Shown here: positions 1 through 9,283 of the stretch, in pieces | Numbering within the stretch: position 1 is the first letter of the stretch | How the letters are laid out: every line of letters begins with the position of its first letter | Origin: Polymorphobacter fuscus | GTDB lineage: Bacteria > Pseudomonadota > Alphaproteobacteria > Sphingomonadales > Sphingomonadaceae | Assembly: GCF_011927825.1 (NCBI RefSeq) | Contig: NZ_JAATJI010000002.1 | Span: forward strand, 509,864 to 573,863 | Direction: 5' to 3' | DNA: 64,000 bases | Notes under the pieces: generated by a model | Told to the model about the DNA's origin: nothing | The model's input: only the letters and a program-made list of their open reading frames with translations | Databases searched by the model: none | Position numbers and translations under genes: made by a program

Positions 1-30
1 GGCGCTTTCTAGCCATAGACTGTGAAAACC

Positions 31-54
31 GGGCCGCGGCAGCCGCTGCGGCCC
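31..54 (+). terminator. Hairpin upstream of purE, possible terminator of a gene to the left
   Basis: A 10-bp GC-rich stem with one G-T pair closes a 4-nt loop and is followed by TT and a pyrimidine-rich stretch. A TAG at 10-12 could be the stop of a gene that enters from the left. The T-run is weak, so termination here is an inference. Confidence 0.35.
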
Positions 55-116
55 TTCCCATTTCCCCCTTCACAACTTAACGTCCGGCGCTTGCCTGTCT
101 CCGGGGGAGCGCCAGT

Positions 117-599
117 TTGAACGATCCGCTTGTCGGCATCATCATGGGATCGACGTCCGATTGGGCGACGATGACCCACGCCGCCGAAACGCTTGCCGCA
201 CTCGGCGTTGCGCACGAAACCCGTGTCGTCAGTGCCCATCGCACACCGCAGCGGCTGTATGATTACGCCGGCGGCGCCGCCGCGCGCGGGTTGCAGGTCA
301 TCATCGCCGGCGCTGGCGGTGCCGCGCATCTGCCGGGCATGGCGGCCGCGATGACGCGGCTGCCCGTACTCGGCGTGCCGGTCGAATCGAAGGCGCTGAG
401 CGGCATGGACAGCCTGTTGTCGATCGTCCAGATGCCCGCCGGCATCCCGGTCGGAACGCTTGCCATTGGCAAGGCCGGCGCCATCAACGCGGCGCTGCTG
501 GCGGCGGCGATGCTGGCCAATGGCGATGCCGCACTGGCCGAGCGCCTCGACGCCTGGCGCCAGGCGCAGACCGATGCCGTGGCGCAAGCCCCCGAATGA
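117..599 (+). CDS. purE: N5-carboxyaminoimidazole ribonucleotide mutase (PurE class I)
   Basis: Converts N5-CAIR to CAIR in de novo purine synthesis in the cytoplasm, using the product of the next gene, PurK. The 160-aa product has the usual class I PurE length. It carries the N-terminal GSTSDW phosphate-binding motif (residues about 12-17), the SAHRTP motif with the catalytic His, and the glycine-rich [11 protein letters not shown] segment. The start is TTG at 117, chosen because a strong GGGGGAG ribosome binding site lies 8 nt upstream and translation from there gives the normal N terminus. The stop lies 10 nt before the purK ATG, so the two genes form an operon. Confidence 0.95.
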   Translation: MNDPLVGIIMGSTSDWATMTHAAETLAALGVAHETRVVSAHRTPQRLYDYAGGAAARGLQVIIAGAGGAAHLPGMAAAMTRLPVLGVPVESKALSGMDSLLSIVQMPAGIPVGTLAIGKAGAINAALLAAAMLANGDAALAERLDAWRQAQTDAVAQAPE

Positions 600-609
600 C
601 GGTTTCAGC

Positions 610-1668
610 ATGATCGAACCGGGATCGACGATCGGCATATTGGGCGGCGGCCAGCTCGGGCGAATGCTCGCGCTGTCGGCAGCCTCGATGGGCTATCGCG
701 TTCATGTGCTGGCACCGGAGGCGGAGCTGCCGGCCGGCGATGTCGCGGCACAGGTCACGCGCGCCGAATATGGTGACCTGGCCGCACTCGACCGCTTTGC
801 CGCGAGCGTCGATGTCGTCACCTTCGAATTCGAAAATGTCGACACGCTGGCGATCCGCCATCTCGCCGCGCAGGTTCCCGTGCGTCCGGGCGTCGCCAGC
901 CTTGAAGTGGCGCAGGACCGGCTGGCGGAAAAGACCTTTGTTGCCGGGCTGGGTGGTCGCCCGACGCCGTTCCGCGCCGTCGATGATCGCCACGGGCTCG
1001 ATGCGGCGCTGGCCGATCTGGGCTGCCCGGCAGTGCTCAAGACCCGGCGGTTCGGCTATGACGGCAAGGGCCAGGTTCGGCTGCGCTCGCCGGACGAGGC
1101 CGATGCAGCCTTCGCAGCGATCGGCGGCCAGCCCGCCGTGCTGGAAGCCTGGGTGACCTATTCGCACGAATTTTCGGTCGTGCTGGCACGCGGGGCGACC
1201 GGCGATATCGCGGTCTGGCCGGTGCCGCACAATGTCCATGTCGCCGGCGTGCTCGATACGTCGCAGGTTCCGGCGCCGGCCGAAATCCTCGCCCAGGCGG
1301 CCGAGGCGGAGGCGCTGGCGCGCCGCGTCGCCGATGCGCTCGGCCATGTCGGGGTGCTGACGCTGGAATTCTTCGCCACCGCCGATGGCCCGTGCTTCAA
1401 CGAAATGGCGCCGCGCGTCCACAACAGCGGCCATTGGACGATCGAAGGCGCGCGCGCGTCGCAGTTTGAAAACCATATTCGCGCCATCTGCGGCCTGCCG
1501 CTGGGGTCCACCGAGATGACGGCGCCTTCGGTGCTGATGCGCAACCTGCTGGGGGACGATGTCCATGACTGGCATCAGATCCTCGCCGATGCCCGCGCCC
1601 ATCTTCATCTGTACGGCAAGAGCGCGGTCAAGCCCGGTCGCAAGATGGGCCATGTGACGTGGCTCTGA
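610..1668 (+). CDS. purK: 5-(carboxyamino)imidazole ribonucleotide synthase (PurK)
   Basis: ATP-grasp enzyme that carboxylates AIR to N5-CAIR using ATP and bicarbonate, feeding PurE. The 352-aa product begins with a Rossmann-like IGILGGGQLGRMLA motif and has the family segments FEFENVD, FGYDGKGQ (ATP-grasp loop) and NEMAPRVHNSGHWT. The open frame extends further upstream into purE, but the ATG at 610 gives the canonical PurK N terminus. The 3' end overlaps the GTG start of the following transporter by 10 nt, suggesting translational coupling. Confidence 0.95.
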   Translation: MIEPGSTIGILGGGQLGRMLALSAASMGYRVHVLAPEAELPAGDVAAQVTRAEYGDLAALDRFAASVDVVTFEFENVDTLAIRHLAAQVPVRPGVASLEVAQDRLAEKTFVAGLGGRPTPFRAVDDRHGLDAALADLGCPAVLKTRRFGYDGKGQVRLRSPDEADAAFAAIGGQPAVLEAWVTYSHEFSVVLARGATGDIAVWPVPHNVHVAGVLDTSQVPAPAEILAQAAEAEALARRVADALGHVGVLTLEFFATADGPCFNEMAPRVHNSGHWTIEGARASQFENHIRAICGLPLGSTEMTAPSVLMRNLLGDDVHDWHQILADARAHLHLYGKSAVKPGRKMGHVTWL

Positions 1669-2912
1669 AGGCGGCGGCAGCGCCCGCCGGGGAACGGCGG
1701 GCGCTGCTGTTCGTCTTCGTCACCGTCCTGATCGACGCCATCGGCTTCGGCGTCGTCATCCCGGTCTTCCCCGGGCTCATCGTGCAATGGACCGGGCGCA
1801 GCCTGGCCGGCGCCGCCGAAATCGCCGGCTGGATCAGCTTTCTCTACGCCGCTGTGCAGTTCCTCTGCGGTCCCGTCATCGGCGGGCTGTCGGATCGCTT
1901 CGGCCGCCGCCCGGTGCTGCTCGCCAGCCTGTTCGCCTTCGGCGTCGATTATCTGGTCATGGCGATGGCACCGAACCTCTGGTGGCTGGTGGCGACGCGC
2001 GTCATCGCCGGCGTCACCGGCGCCACCTTTCCGACCGCCTATGCCTATATCGCGGATATCTCGACGCCGGAACGCCGCAGCGCCAATTTCGGCATCATCG
2101 GCATGGCCTTCGGCTTCGGCTTCATCATCGGCCCGGCGCTCGGCGGCATCGTCGCGCAGTTCGGCGACCGTGTTCCGTTTCTGGTTGCCGGCGGCCTGGC
2201 CTTTGCCAACGCTGCCTATGGCTGGCTGGTGCTGCCCGAAAGCCTTGCACCGGCCAACCGGCGGCCGTTCGACATCCGCCGTGCCAACCCGATCGGCGCG
2301 CTGTCGCGCCTGCGCTCGGCGCATCCACGCGTGCTGCTGCTCGCCATCACCGTCTTCATCTGGGCGATGAGCTATCAGTCGCTCTATTCGGTATGGAGCT
2401 TCTTCGGCATCGAACGCTTCGGCTGGACCCCGGCGCAGGTCGGCTGGAGCCTTGCCGCGGTCGGCGTCAGCGGTGCGCTGGTGCAGGGGGTGCTCAGCCG
2501 GCGGCTCATTCCACGCTTCGGCCAGCGCAACATCATCATTGCCGGCGCGCTGTCGGGCATGGCGGGTTACACCCTCTATGCCTTCGCCTGGTCGGGCTGG
2601 GTGGTTTACGTCGGCATCGCCGTGGCGGCGCTGCAGGGGCTGGTCTTTCCCTGCCTCCAGGGCCTGATGTCTGCCGATGTGTCGGCGCGGGAGCAGGGCG
2701 AATTGCAGGGCGCGATCACCAGCATCCAGGCGCTCAGCGCGATCATGGGGCCACCGCTGATGACATCGACCTTTGCGTGGTTTTCCGGCGGCGGCAGCCA
2801 GATCTATTTCCCCGGCGCCCCCTTCCTGCTGTCCACCGCCTTTGCCGGGCTGGCCTTGGCGATGTTCTTCCAGGCGGTCGCACGCGGCGCCGGGCGGCCG
2901 GCCGAGGCCTAA
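1659..2912 (+). CDS. MFS transporter, TetA-like
   Basis: A 417-aa inner-membrane protein of the major facilitator superfamily with twelve predicted hydrophobic segments. The MFS motif A is clear between TM2 and TM3 ([13 protein letters not shown]), and the N-terminal [13 protein letters not shown] segment is typical of the TetA/TCR1 group of proton-coupled drug exporters. The substrate cannot be read from sequence; many such genes in sphingomonads are annotated as tetracycline-resistance-like without giving resistance. The GTG start at 1659 lies inside the purK end and there is no other good start. It converges on the M16 protease gene with a 4-nt tail overlap. Confidence 0.85.
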   Translation: MALKAAAAPAGERRALLFVFVTVLIDAIGFGVVIPVFPGLIVQWTGRSLAGAAEIAGWISFLYAAVQFLCGPVIGGLSDRFGRRPVLLASLFAFGVDYLVMAMAPNLWWLVATRVIAGVTGATFPTAYAYIADISTPERRSANFGIIGMAFGFGFIIGPALGGIVAQFGDRVPFLVAGGLAFANAAYGWLVLPESLAPANRRPFDIRRANPIGALSRLRSAHPRVLLLAITVFIWAMSYQSLYSVWSFFGIERFGWTPAQVGWSLAAVGVSGALVQGVLSRRLIPRFGQRNIIIAGALSGMAGYTLYAFAWSGWVVYVGIAVAALQGLVFPCLQGLMSADVSAREQGELQGAITSIQALSAIMGPPLMTSTFAWFSGGGSQIYFPGAPFLLSTAFAGLALAMFFQAVARGAGRPAEA

Positions 2913-5692
2913 CGCACCACGATCGGCAGCCCCAGCTTCTGCAACTGCGGCTCCACGACCTTGCGATCGCCGACGACGACCCAGGTGAAATTGTCGGTCG
3001 AAAGCAGCTTTGCCGCTTCGTTGAGCTGCGCTGGGGTCAGTGCCTGCAGGCGCGGCACCAGCTTGCCGTAATAATCGTCGCCGCGCGCATAAATGGCATT
3101 CTTCTCGATCGCGCCGAGCAACGCCGCGCCGCTTTCGAAGTCACCGGGGAGCGATCGCACCGTGTTGTCGATCGTCGCATCGCGCTCGGCCGCGGTGATC
3201 GGCTGGGCGCCGGCCAATGCCTTCACATCGGCGATCATCGCGGCGATCGAATCGCCGGTGCGATCGGCCTGCACCGGCGCCACGATCTGCGCCGTCACCC
3301 GGTCCTGCGCATCGCCGACACCGCTCGACACGCCATAGGCCCAGCTCTTGTTCTCGCGGATGTCCATGTTGAGGCGGGAACTGAACAGGCCACCCAAAAT
3401 GTCGTTGGCGGCGCGCAGCGCGATCGGGTCGTCCATTCCCTTGGTCGGCAGGACGACGCCGCCGCGGATGAAGCTCTGCGGGCTGCCGGGGCGATCGACG
3501 AGGATGATCCGCCCGCCGCGCGGCACGGTAACCGGCGGAAACTGCTTGTCCCCCTTGGCGACCTTGGCATCCGGCTGCCAGGTCCCGAAACTTTCCTCCA
3601 GCAGCGGCTTCAACTCCGCCATGGTGATGTCGCCGACAACGAACAGCCGGGCATTGTCGGGGCGAATCCACGCCTTGTGCCAGCGCACGATATCGTCGCG
3701 CGTCACCGCCTTCACGCCGGCGGCGGTGCCGCTGCCGCTCGACGGCACGCCATAGGGGTGTGCGGCGCCGTACAGCTCCACGGGCAGGATGCGGCGGGTG
3801 ATGCTGTTGGGGTCGGCCTCCTCCAATGCGATGCCGGTCAGCACCTGGCCGCGCACCCGCTCGATTTCCGCCGGCTTGAAGTCGGGCCGCTGGACGATGT
3901 CGGCGAACAGGGCGAGGCTGGCGGCAAGATTGGGCTTGACCGCGTCGAGGACGATCCGGGTCCGGTCGGGCCCGGCGCTGGCGCCGATGGCGGCGCCCAG
4001 CCGCTCGCGCGCCTCGGCGATCTGCGGCCCGGTCATCCCGGCGGCCCCTTCATCGAGCAGGCCCAGCCCGAGGCCCTGCACACCGAGCTTTGCCCGGTCG
4101 TCGGCGGCATAGCCGGCGTCGAACGACAGCGCCATGCGCACCAGCGGCACCGATTGGCGCTGCACCAGTTCGACCTGCATGCCGTTCGCCAGCGTCGCGC
4201 GTTCGACGGCGGGAACCGTCAGCGAAGGCGTGCCGCCGATTGCCGGCGGCGCGGCGCGGGGGGCGATGGCGATTGCCGGTGCCGGGACGGGCGGAGTCGT
4301 CGCCGGGGTCGAATCCTCGGCCTTGGGCCGCGTCCCGGGCAGCACCGTCAGCCGATAGTCGCCGCGCCCGAGCCATTTGGCCGCTGCCGCCTTGACGCTC
4401 GCCGGCGTTGCGGCCGCATAGGCGGCGAGCTCCTTCTTGTAGAAATCGGGATCGCCGGCATAGACCGCGCCTTCGGCCAGCGTCACCGCCTTGCCGCCGA
4501 AACCCCCCACCGCTTCCAGCCCGCGGATGGTGCCGGTAACGTTGCGGGTTGCAACGCGACTGACTTCGTCGGCGGTCGGGCCGTTGTTGACGAAATCGGC
4601 GATGGCACGGTCGATGATCGCGTCGACGGCCTTGGGGTCGGCGCCCTTGGCCAGGGTGACGGCGATATTGGCCATGGAGATTTTTTCGAACGGCTGGGCG
4701 CCGCCCGAAACCGCGACCGCCAGCTTCTTGTCGCGCACCAGTTCATTGTACAGGCGCGACGAGCCACCACCGGCCAGGATTGTCAGCGCCACATCGACAA
4801 GGGCGGTGTCGCCGTCGAGCCGGCCGGGGATGACCCAGTTGCGATCGAGCTGCGGCGTCGGGATCTGGTCGTACATCGTCTCGGTACGTGTCGTCGTCCA
4901 CACCGGCACCGGCGCGTCATAGCGCTTGATGGTGGGCCCGGCCGGAATGTCGCCGAAGAACTTCTCCACAAGGGGCCGGGCGGTGGCGACGTCGATGTCG
5001 CCGGCGAGCACCAGCACGGCGTTGCCGGGGCCATAGTTGGCCTTGAACCAGCTGCGCACATCGGCCATCGACGCCGCGTCGAGGTCGGCCATGCTGCCGA
5101 TGGTCGAATGGCGATAGGGGTGGCCTTCCGGGAACATCGCCTTCAGCTTGGCATATTCGGTCAGCCCCAGCGGGTCATTGTCACCCTGGCGCTTTTCATT
5201 CTGGACGACGCCGCGCTGCACATCGAGCTGCTGTTGCGTCACCGCGCCGAGCAGATGCCCCATCCGGTCGCTTTCATAGTAGAGCGCCAGCGGCAGCGCC
5301 GGGGTCGGGACGTTCTGGAAATAATTGGTCCGGTCGAACCAGGTCGTGCCGTTCAACTGGGTCGCGCCGACGCCTTCCAGCGTCTTGATATAGGACCCCT
5401 TGTTGTTCTCGCTGCCGCCGAACATCAGATGTTCGAACAGATGCGCAAAGCCGGTCTTGCCCGCCGGCTCGTCCTTCGACCCGATGTGATACCAGACGCT
5501 GACCGCGACGATCGGCGCCTTGCGATCGGTGTGAACGATGACCCGCAACCCGTTGGGCAGGGTGAAGCTCTCATAGGGAATGTCGACCGACTTGACGAGT
5601 TCGGCGACCGGCGCCGGTGCGGGCAGGGCGGCAAGCCCCGGCGTGGTCAGCGCAGTGGCGAGAAGCAGGCCGGCAACGATCTGAAAGCGCAT
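2909..5692 (-). CDS. Secreted M16 family zinc metallopeptidase, two-domain
   Basis: A 927-aa periplasmic protease of the pitrilysin/insulinase family. The ATG at 5692 is preceded by an AGGAA ribosome binding site and starts a signal peptide of about 21 residues (hydrophobic core then GLAALPAPAP). The inverted zinc motif HxxEH is at His84-Glu87-His88 (HLFEH). A second M16-like half starts near residue 490 after a proline-rich linker and has no HxxEH, as is normal for the two-domain form. It lies downstream of dsbD and a 38-codon secreted-peptide candidate on the same strand, so envelope protein quality control is a reasonable role. The substrate is unknown. Confidence 0.9.
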   Translation of the reverse strand: MRFQIVAGLLLATALTTPGLAALPAPAPVAELVKSVDIPYESFTLPNGLRVIVHTDRKAPIVAVSVWYHIGSKDEPAGKTGFAHLFEHLMFGGSENNKGSYIKTLEGVGATQLNGTTWFDRTNYFQNVPTPALPLALYYESDRMGHLLGAVTQQQLDVQRGVVQNEKRQGDNDPLGLTEYAKLKAMFPEGHPYRHSTIGSMADLDAASMADVRSWFKANYGPGNAVLVLAGDIDVATARPLVEKFFGDIPAGPTIKRYDAPVPVWTTTRTETMYDQIPTPQLDRNWVIPGRLDGDTALVDVALTILAGGGSSRLYNELVRDKKLAVAVSGGAQPFEKISMANIAVTLAKGADPKAVDAIIDRAIADFVNNGPTADEVSRVATRNVTGTIRGLEAVGGFGGKAVTLAEGAVYAGDPDFYKKELAAYAAATPASVKAAAAKWLGRGDYRLTVLPGTRPKAEDSTPATTPPVPAPAIAIAPRAAPPAIGGTPSLTVPAVERATLANGMQVELVQRQSVPLVRMALSFDAGYAADDRAKLGVQGLGLGLLDEGAAGMTGPQIAEARERLGAAIGASAGPDRTRIVLDAVKPNLAASLALFADIVQRPDFKPAEIERVRGQVLTGIALEEADPNSITRRILPVELYGAAHPYGVPSSGSGTAAGVKAVTRDDIVRWHKAWIRPDNARLFVVGDITMAELKPLLEESFGTWQPDAKVAKGDKQFPPVTVPRGGRIILVDRPGSPQSFIRGGVVLPTKGMDDPIALRAANDILGGLFSSRLNMDIRENKSWAYGVSSGVGDAQDRVTAQIVAPVQADRTGDSIAAMIADVKALAGAQPITAAERDATIDNTVRSLPGDFESGAALLGAIEKNAIYARGDDYYGKLVPRLQALTPAQLNEAAKLLSTDNFTWVVVGDRKVVEPQLQKLGLPIVVR

Positions 5693-5765
5693 GTGAGTTC
5701 CTGTTGCAATCCTGGCCCCAAGGGCAGGTGAGAGACCATCGGCAATTGCCATCGCCGCGGTCGAT

Positions 5766-5882
5766 TTAATCCGCCATGAACGCCCCGGCGGGACCCGGGA
5801 AAACCACCGGGCTGGCACTGCCATCGGCGCCCAGCGCCGGCGCGGCGCCGAGCAACAGCGCCGCGCCGATCAAGTCTCGCAT
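5766..5882 (-). CDS. Possible 38-aa secreted peptide
   Basis: A short open frame between dsbD and the M16 protease, on their strand. The ATG at 5882 has an AGGA ribosome binding site 7 nt upstream. The product starts MRDLIGAALLLGAAPALGAD, which reads as a signal peptide with an ALGA-type cleavage site and leaves a mature part of only about 20 residues. It begins 33 nt after the dsbD stop. Local DNA is GC-rich, so an accidental frame cannot be excluded, but signal peptide, ribosome binding site and operon position agree. No family recognised. Confidence 0.35.
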   Translation of the reverse strand: MRDLIGAALLLGAAPALGADGSASPVVFPGPAGAFMAD

Positions 5883-5915
5883 TGGGTCATCCTGTCAGGG
5901 GAAGCTGCCCGCACT

Positions 5916-7991
5916 TCAGCCGAGCGAGGTCAGCGCGTCAACCGTCAGGATCTGCGGCAATTCCCGGTCGCGGCCGTCGGCGCCATAAAAGACATAGACC
6001 GGCACCCCGGCGCGGCCGCGTTCGGCGAGCCATTTGGAGATCACCGCATCGCCGCGCGTCCAGTCGCCTTCCAGCACGGTGATCCCCTTGGCCCGGAACG
6101 TCCGGGCGACTTCGGCATCGGCCATCGCGCCGCGTTCGTTGACCTTGCAGGTCAGGCACCAGTCGGCGGTCATGTAAAGGAACACCGGCTTGCGGCTCGA
6201 CCGCAGCGCCGCCAGCCGTTCCGGCGTATAGGGTTCGGCCATCAGGCCGGCGGGGGCGGAGGTGCCCCTGGCCTGCGCCGCCGGCTCGCCGACCGGCAGC
6301 AGCAGGATCGCGGCCACCCCGGCGGCAATGGCGGCGCTTGCCGGCAGCCAGCCACCGCCGCCGCCGCCATGCTGGCGACTGCCCAGCCACCACAGCAACA
6401 GCCCGGTGATCAACGCCCCGGCAACGCCCGCCGTCATCCCTTCGACGCCCGCCTGCCGCCCCAGCACCCAGGCCAGCGCCAGCGCCGTCAGGAACATCGG
6501 CACGGACAATATGGCGCGCAGCCGGTTCATCCACGCGCCGGGCCTGGGCAGGCGCCGGCGCAGCGCCGGGATGAAGCCGATGGCAAGAAAGGGCAGCGCC
6601 AGCCCCAGGCCGAGCCCGGCAAACACCGCCAGCGCCGCCACCGGCGGCAGCACCAGTGCAGCCCCCAGCGCGCCCGCCATGAACGGCCCGGTGCACGGCG
6701 TCGCCACGAACGCCGCCAGCGCCCCGGTGGCGAAACTGCCGAGCGCGCCGCCCTTGCGGATCGTCTCGTCGCCCAGCGACCCGGTCGACGCCGTAATCTC
6801 GAACACCCCGGCGAGATTGAGCGCGATGGCGGTGACCAGCAGAAGCAGGAAGGTGATGACGCGCGGATCCTGCAACTGGAACGCCCAGCCGACCTGCGAT
6901 CCGGCCGCGCGCAGCAACAGCACGAGCCCGCCGAGCGCCGTGCAGACCAGCACGATACCGGCGGTATAGGCCAGCGCGTCGCGGCGGGCGCTGCCGGCGT
7001 CGACATTGGCCTTGCTCAGGCTCAGCGCCTTCAGGCTCAGGATCGGGAACACGCACGGCATGATGTTGAGGATGATGCCGCCGACGATGGCGGCAAGCAG
7101 GATGGGCAGCAACGTCGGGGCGGCGGCGATCGGGTCGTCCGGCTTGCCGAGCGGCAAGCCGGCAGCCGGCACGGCGCCCGGGTTCGCGGTGATCGCAAAG
7201 CCCAGGGCATGGTCCATGTCGGATTGCACGACGCGCAGCACGCCGGTGACCGGGCCCGATGGCGGCGGCGTGGCGGCGGCGGTTTCGATCCGCAGCGCCT
7301 CGCCGGCAATGGTTACCGTCTGCGGCGCGGCAAAATCGACGACGCCTTCCTTTTCGGGGAAGAAATAGGCCGCCGTCACCTTGTCGGTGCTGCCGAACGG
7401 CACGGACAGCACGAAACGGCCACCATCGGCCTTCCATGTCGCGGGCCATTGGACCGGCTTGGGAACGGCCGCCCGCGCCGCGGCGATGCGAAAGCCCATG
7501 TCCGGGTCGGTGTCGCCCTTGCCGATCGTCAGCGGCAGCGTGACGGTGGCGCTTTCGGGGACGCATTGTTCCATGCTGCACACCAGCCAGTCGGCCTTGA
7601 CCTTGACCGGAAACGCCGTGCCCTTGGCCATGTCCGCCGGCGGCGTGACCGTTGTCAGCAGCACATTGGCATTGGGATAGACATAGTTCATCAGCCCCGA
7701 CACGACCAAGGTTTCGGGCAGCGGATACGCCAGCGGCCCGGGCTGTGCGGTGCCGGCAGGGACCGTCCATTCGACCCGCGTCGGCGCGCCGGCGTCGCCC
7801 GGGTTCGACCAATAGGTATGCCAGCCGGGCTTGGGCGTCAGCACCAGCCCGATCGCAACCGGCTGGCCGGCCGCCGGCGTGGTGCTTTCGGCGATGATCT
7901 CGATGCGGGTGTTGGGCTGCTGCGAAAAGCTCTGGGCCGTCGCCGGAACAGCGAGAAGCGCAATGAGGATCAGTAGCAGGGGGCGAATCAT
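5916..7991 (-). CDS. dsbD: Thiol:disulfide interchange protein DsbD-like (three-domain)
   Basis: Inner-membrane reductant conduit that moves electrons from cytoplasmic thioredoxin to periplasmic substrates. The ATG at 7991 gives a signal peptide (MIRPLLLILIALLAVPATAQ) and a 691-aa protein. It has a periplasmic N-terminal DsbD-alpha-like domain (about residues 20-260), a transmembrane domain (about 290-540) with two conserved membrane cysteines in MPCVFP and ATPCTGP, and a C-terminal thioredoxin-like domain with a WCLTCK active site (Cys612, Cys615). The domain order fits DsbD/ScsB proteins of alphaproteobacteria. It is the first gene of a probable unit with the peptide candidate and the M16 protease. 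Confidence 0.9.
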   Translation of the reverse strand: MIRPLLLILIALLAVPATAQSFSQQPNTRIEIIAESTTPAAGQPVAIGLVLTPKPGWHTYWSNPGDAGAPTRVEWTVPAGTAQPGPLAYPLPETLVVSGLMNYVYPNANVLLTTVTPPADMAKGTAFPVKVKADWLVCSMEQCVPESATVTLPLTIGKGDTDPDMGFRIAAARAAVPKPVQWPATWKADGGRFVLSVPFGSTDKVTAAYFFPEKEGVVDFAAPQTVTIAGEALRIETAAATPPPSGPVTGVLRVVQSDMDHALGFAITANPGAVPAAGLPLGKPDDPIAAAPTLLPILLAAIVGGIILNIMPCVFPILSLKALSLSKANVDAGSARRDALAYTAGIVLVCTALGGLVLLLRAAGSQVGWAFQLQDPRVITFLLLLVTAIALNLAGVFEITASTGSLGDETIRKGGALGSFATGALAAFVATPCTGPFMAGALGAALVLPPVAALAVFAGLGLGLALPFLAIGFIPALRRRLPRPGAWMNRLRAILSVPMFLTALALAWVLGRQAGVEGMTAGVAGALITGLLLWWLGSRQHGGGGGGWLPASAAIAAGVAAILLLPVGEPAAQARGTSAPAGLMAEPYTPERLAALRSSRKPVFLYMTADWCLTCKVNERGAMADAEVARTFRAKGITVLEGDWTRGDAVISKWLAERGRAGVPVYVFYGADGRDRELPQILTVDALTSLG

Positions 7992-8053
7992 TGCGCCGTT
8001 ATGCCTGCATTGCTGCGGGTGCGAAAGCGCGGCGGTTTCGACGGTAGAATGGC

Positions 8054-8083
8054 AAAAAAATGGCGTGGGAAAGCCCACGCCAT
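8054..8083 (-). terminator. Rho-independent terminator of the rplM-rpsI operon
   Basis: A perfect 10-bp stem (8060-8069 with 8074-8083) closes an AAAG loop. On the minus strand it is followed by a run of seven T (complement of 8054-8060). It lies about 85 nt after the rpsI stop, between rpsI and dsbD. Confidence 0.85.
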
Positions 8084-8095
8084 CGGAAGGGTTTG

Positions 8096-8154
8096 GTGGC
8101 GGAACGCCACGGCCCGGTTTGGCCCCGATCCGCGCCGAAGCAGACTTCGGCGCG
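8096..8154 (-). other. Two further hairpins between rpsI and its terminator
   Basis: A perfect 10-bp stem with a CAGA loop (8131-8140 with 8145-8154) and a 6-bp stem with a GAA loop (8096-8101 with 8105-8110) precede the terminator on the minus strand. They lack T-runs. They may protect the mRNA 3' end or process the transcript; the function is inferred. Confidence 0.5.
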
Positions 8155-8167
8155 GCCGTGTTCGAAC

Positions 8168-8704
8168 TTAACGCTTCGAGAACTGGAAGCTCTTGCGCGC
8201 CTTGGCCTTGCCGTACTTCTTGCGCTCCACGACGCGCGGATCGCGGGTCAGGAAGCCGGCCTGCTTGACCGTCGTGCGCAGCGTCGGCTCATAGCGGGTG
8301 AGCGCGACCGAAATGCCGTGCTTGACCGCACCGGCCTGGCCCGAAAGGCCACCGCCGACGACGGTGCACATCACGTCGAACTGGTCGCGGCGATCGGTCA
8401 CGTCGAACGGCTGGTTGATGACGAGGCGCAGTGTCGGCCGGGCGAAATACACCGTCTGGTCGCGACCGTTGACGATGATCTTGCCGGTGCCGGGCTTCAG
8501 CCAGACGCGGGCGATGGCGTTCTTGCGCTTGCCGGTCGCATAGGCGCGGCCCTGGGCGTCGATTTCCTGCGGGCGCAGCGGCGCCGGCGGGCCGCCGCCG
8601 CCGGTGTGGACCGGACGTTCGGACGGTGTGTTGGCGGCGCCCTGGTTGAAGGTGCCATCCTGCATGCCGCCCAGATCGGACAGCGACTGACGCGTATCGG
8701 ACAT
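8168..8704 (-). CDS. rpsI: 30S ribosomal protein S9
   Basis: Small-subunit protein whose C-terminal tail reaches the P-site tRNA. The 178-aa product ends in the diagnostic S9 tail ([20 protein letters not shown] then QFSKR). The globular part has the usual [18 protein letters not shown] start. The N terminus carries an extension of about 45 residues before it, seen in other sphingomonads. Its ATG overlaps the rplM stop by one base (TAATG), so translation is coupled to L13. Confidence 0.97.
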   Translation of the reverse strand: MSDTRQSLSDLGGMQDGTFNQGAANTPSERPVHTGGGGPPAPLRPQEIDAQGRAYATGKRKNAIARVWLKPGTGKIIVNGRDQTVYFARPTLRLVINQPFDVTDRRDQFDVMCTVVGGGLSGQAGAVKHGISVALTRYEPTLRTTVKQAGFLTRDPRVVERKKYGKAKARKSFQFSKR

Positions 8705-9195
8705 TAGTTGGCAGCCTTCTCAGCGGTAAGGGTCGAGTTCTTGCGGTTCATCGCGGCAACATCGACGATTTCGGGGTTCTGGGCGGTGTGCGGGTGCTCG
8801 CTGCCCTTGAAGACGCGCAGGTTGCGCATCTGCTGGCGGCCGAGCGGACCACGGGGAACCATGCGCTCCACGGCCTTGACGAGGACGCGTTCCGGGAAAC
8901 GGCCTTCCAGGATCTTGGCCGGCGAGGTTTCCTTGATGCCGCCCGGGTGGCCGGTGTGGCGATAATAGACCTTGTCGGTCGCCTTCTTGCCGGTGAAGCG
9001 CACCTTTTCGGCATTGATGACGATGATGTTGTCACCGCAATCGACGTGCGGGGTGTACGACGGCTTGTGCTTGCCGCGCAGGCGGTTGGCGATGATCGAG
9101 GCAAGGCGACCGACGACAAGCCCTTCGGCGTCGATGATCAGCCATTTCTTCTCGACCTCGGCGGGTTTGATCGAGGCGGTTGAGCGGGTGAGCAT
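8704..9195 (-). CDS. rplM: 50S ribosomal protein L13
   Basis: Large-subunit assembly protein of 163 aa, near the usual length plus a short C-terminal tail. Characteristic segments are [16 protein letters not shown], the [15 protein letters not shown] stretch and [19 protein letters not shown]. The ATG at 9195 is preferred over one further upstream because it gives the normal N terminus. It is first in the rplM-rpsI pair; a leader hairpin and promoter candidate lie just upstream. Confidence 0.97.
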   Translation of the reverse strand: MLTRSTASIKPAEVEKKWLIIDAEGLVVGRLASIIANRLRGKHKPSYTPHVDCGDNIIVINAEKVRFTGKKATDKVYYRHTGHPGGIKETSPAKILEGRFPERVLVKAVERMVPRGPLGRQQMRNLRVFKGSEHPHTAQNPEIVDVAAMNRKNSTLTAEKAAN

Positions 9196-9222
9196 GATGA
9201 AATATCCGGCAAAAAAGCGAAA

Positions 9223-9245
9223 CGGCCGGGGCGACACCCCAGCCG
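9223..9245 (-). promoter_or_regulatory. Leader hairpin of rplM (possible L13 autoregulatory leader)
   Basis: An 8-bp stem (GGC then TGGGG pairing with CCCCG then GCC, one T-G pair) with a TGTCG loop lies in the predicted 5' leader, about 28 nt before the rplM ATG. L13 leaders that bind L13 are known in several bacteria. Whether this hairpin is one is inference from position and shape only. Confidence 0.4.
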
Positions 9246-9254
9246 GATGACGCG

Positions 9255-9283
9255 CATATCGCGGAAACGCCCGATTGCGTCAA
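9255..9283 (-). promoter_or_regulatory. Candidate sigma-70 promoter for rplM-rpsI
   Basis: On the minus strand TTGACG (9283-9278) and GATATG (9260-9255) are separated by 17 bp, an optimal spacing with a good -35 and weak -10 box. The -35 overlaps the stop of the upstream Nudix gene, and the start site would fall near the leader hairpin. Confidence 0.4.

Noticed and set aside
1787..5731. Very long plus-strand open frame (1314 codons) across the MFS and M16 genes
   Set aside because: It is antisense or out of frame to two well-supported genes, its translation is Arg/His/Gly-rich without domains, and such frames are common in high-GC DNA.
6369..7976. 535-codon plus-strand frame opposite dsbD, and a 624-codon frame on the dsbD strand
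   Set aside because: Both are low-complexity Arg/Gly-rich shadows of the clear DsbD reading.
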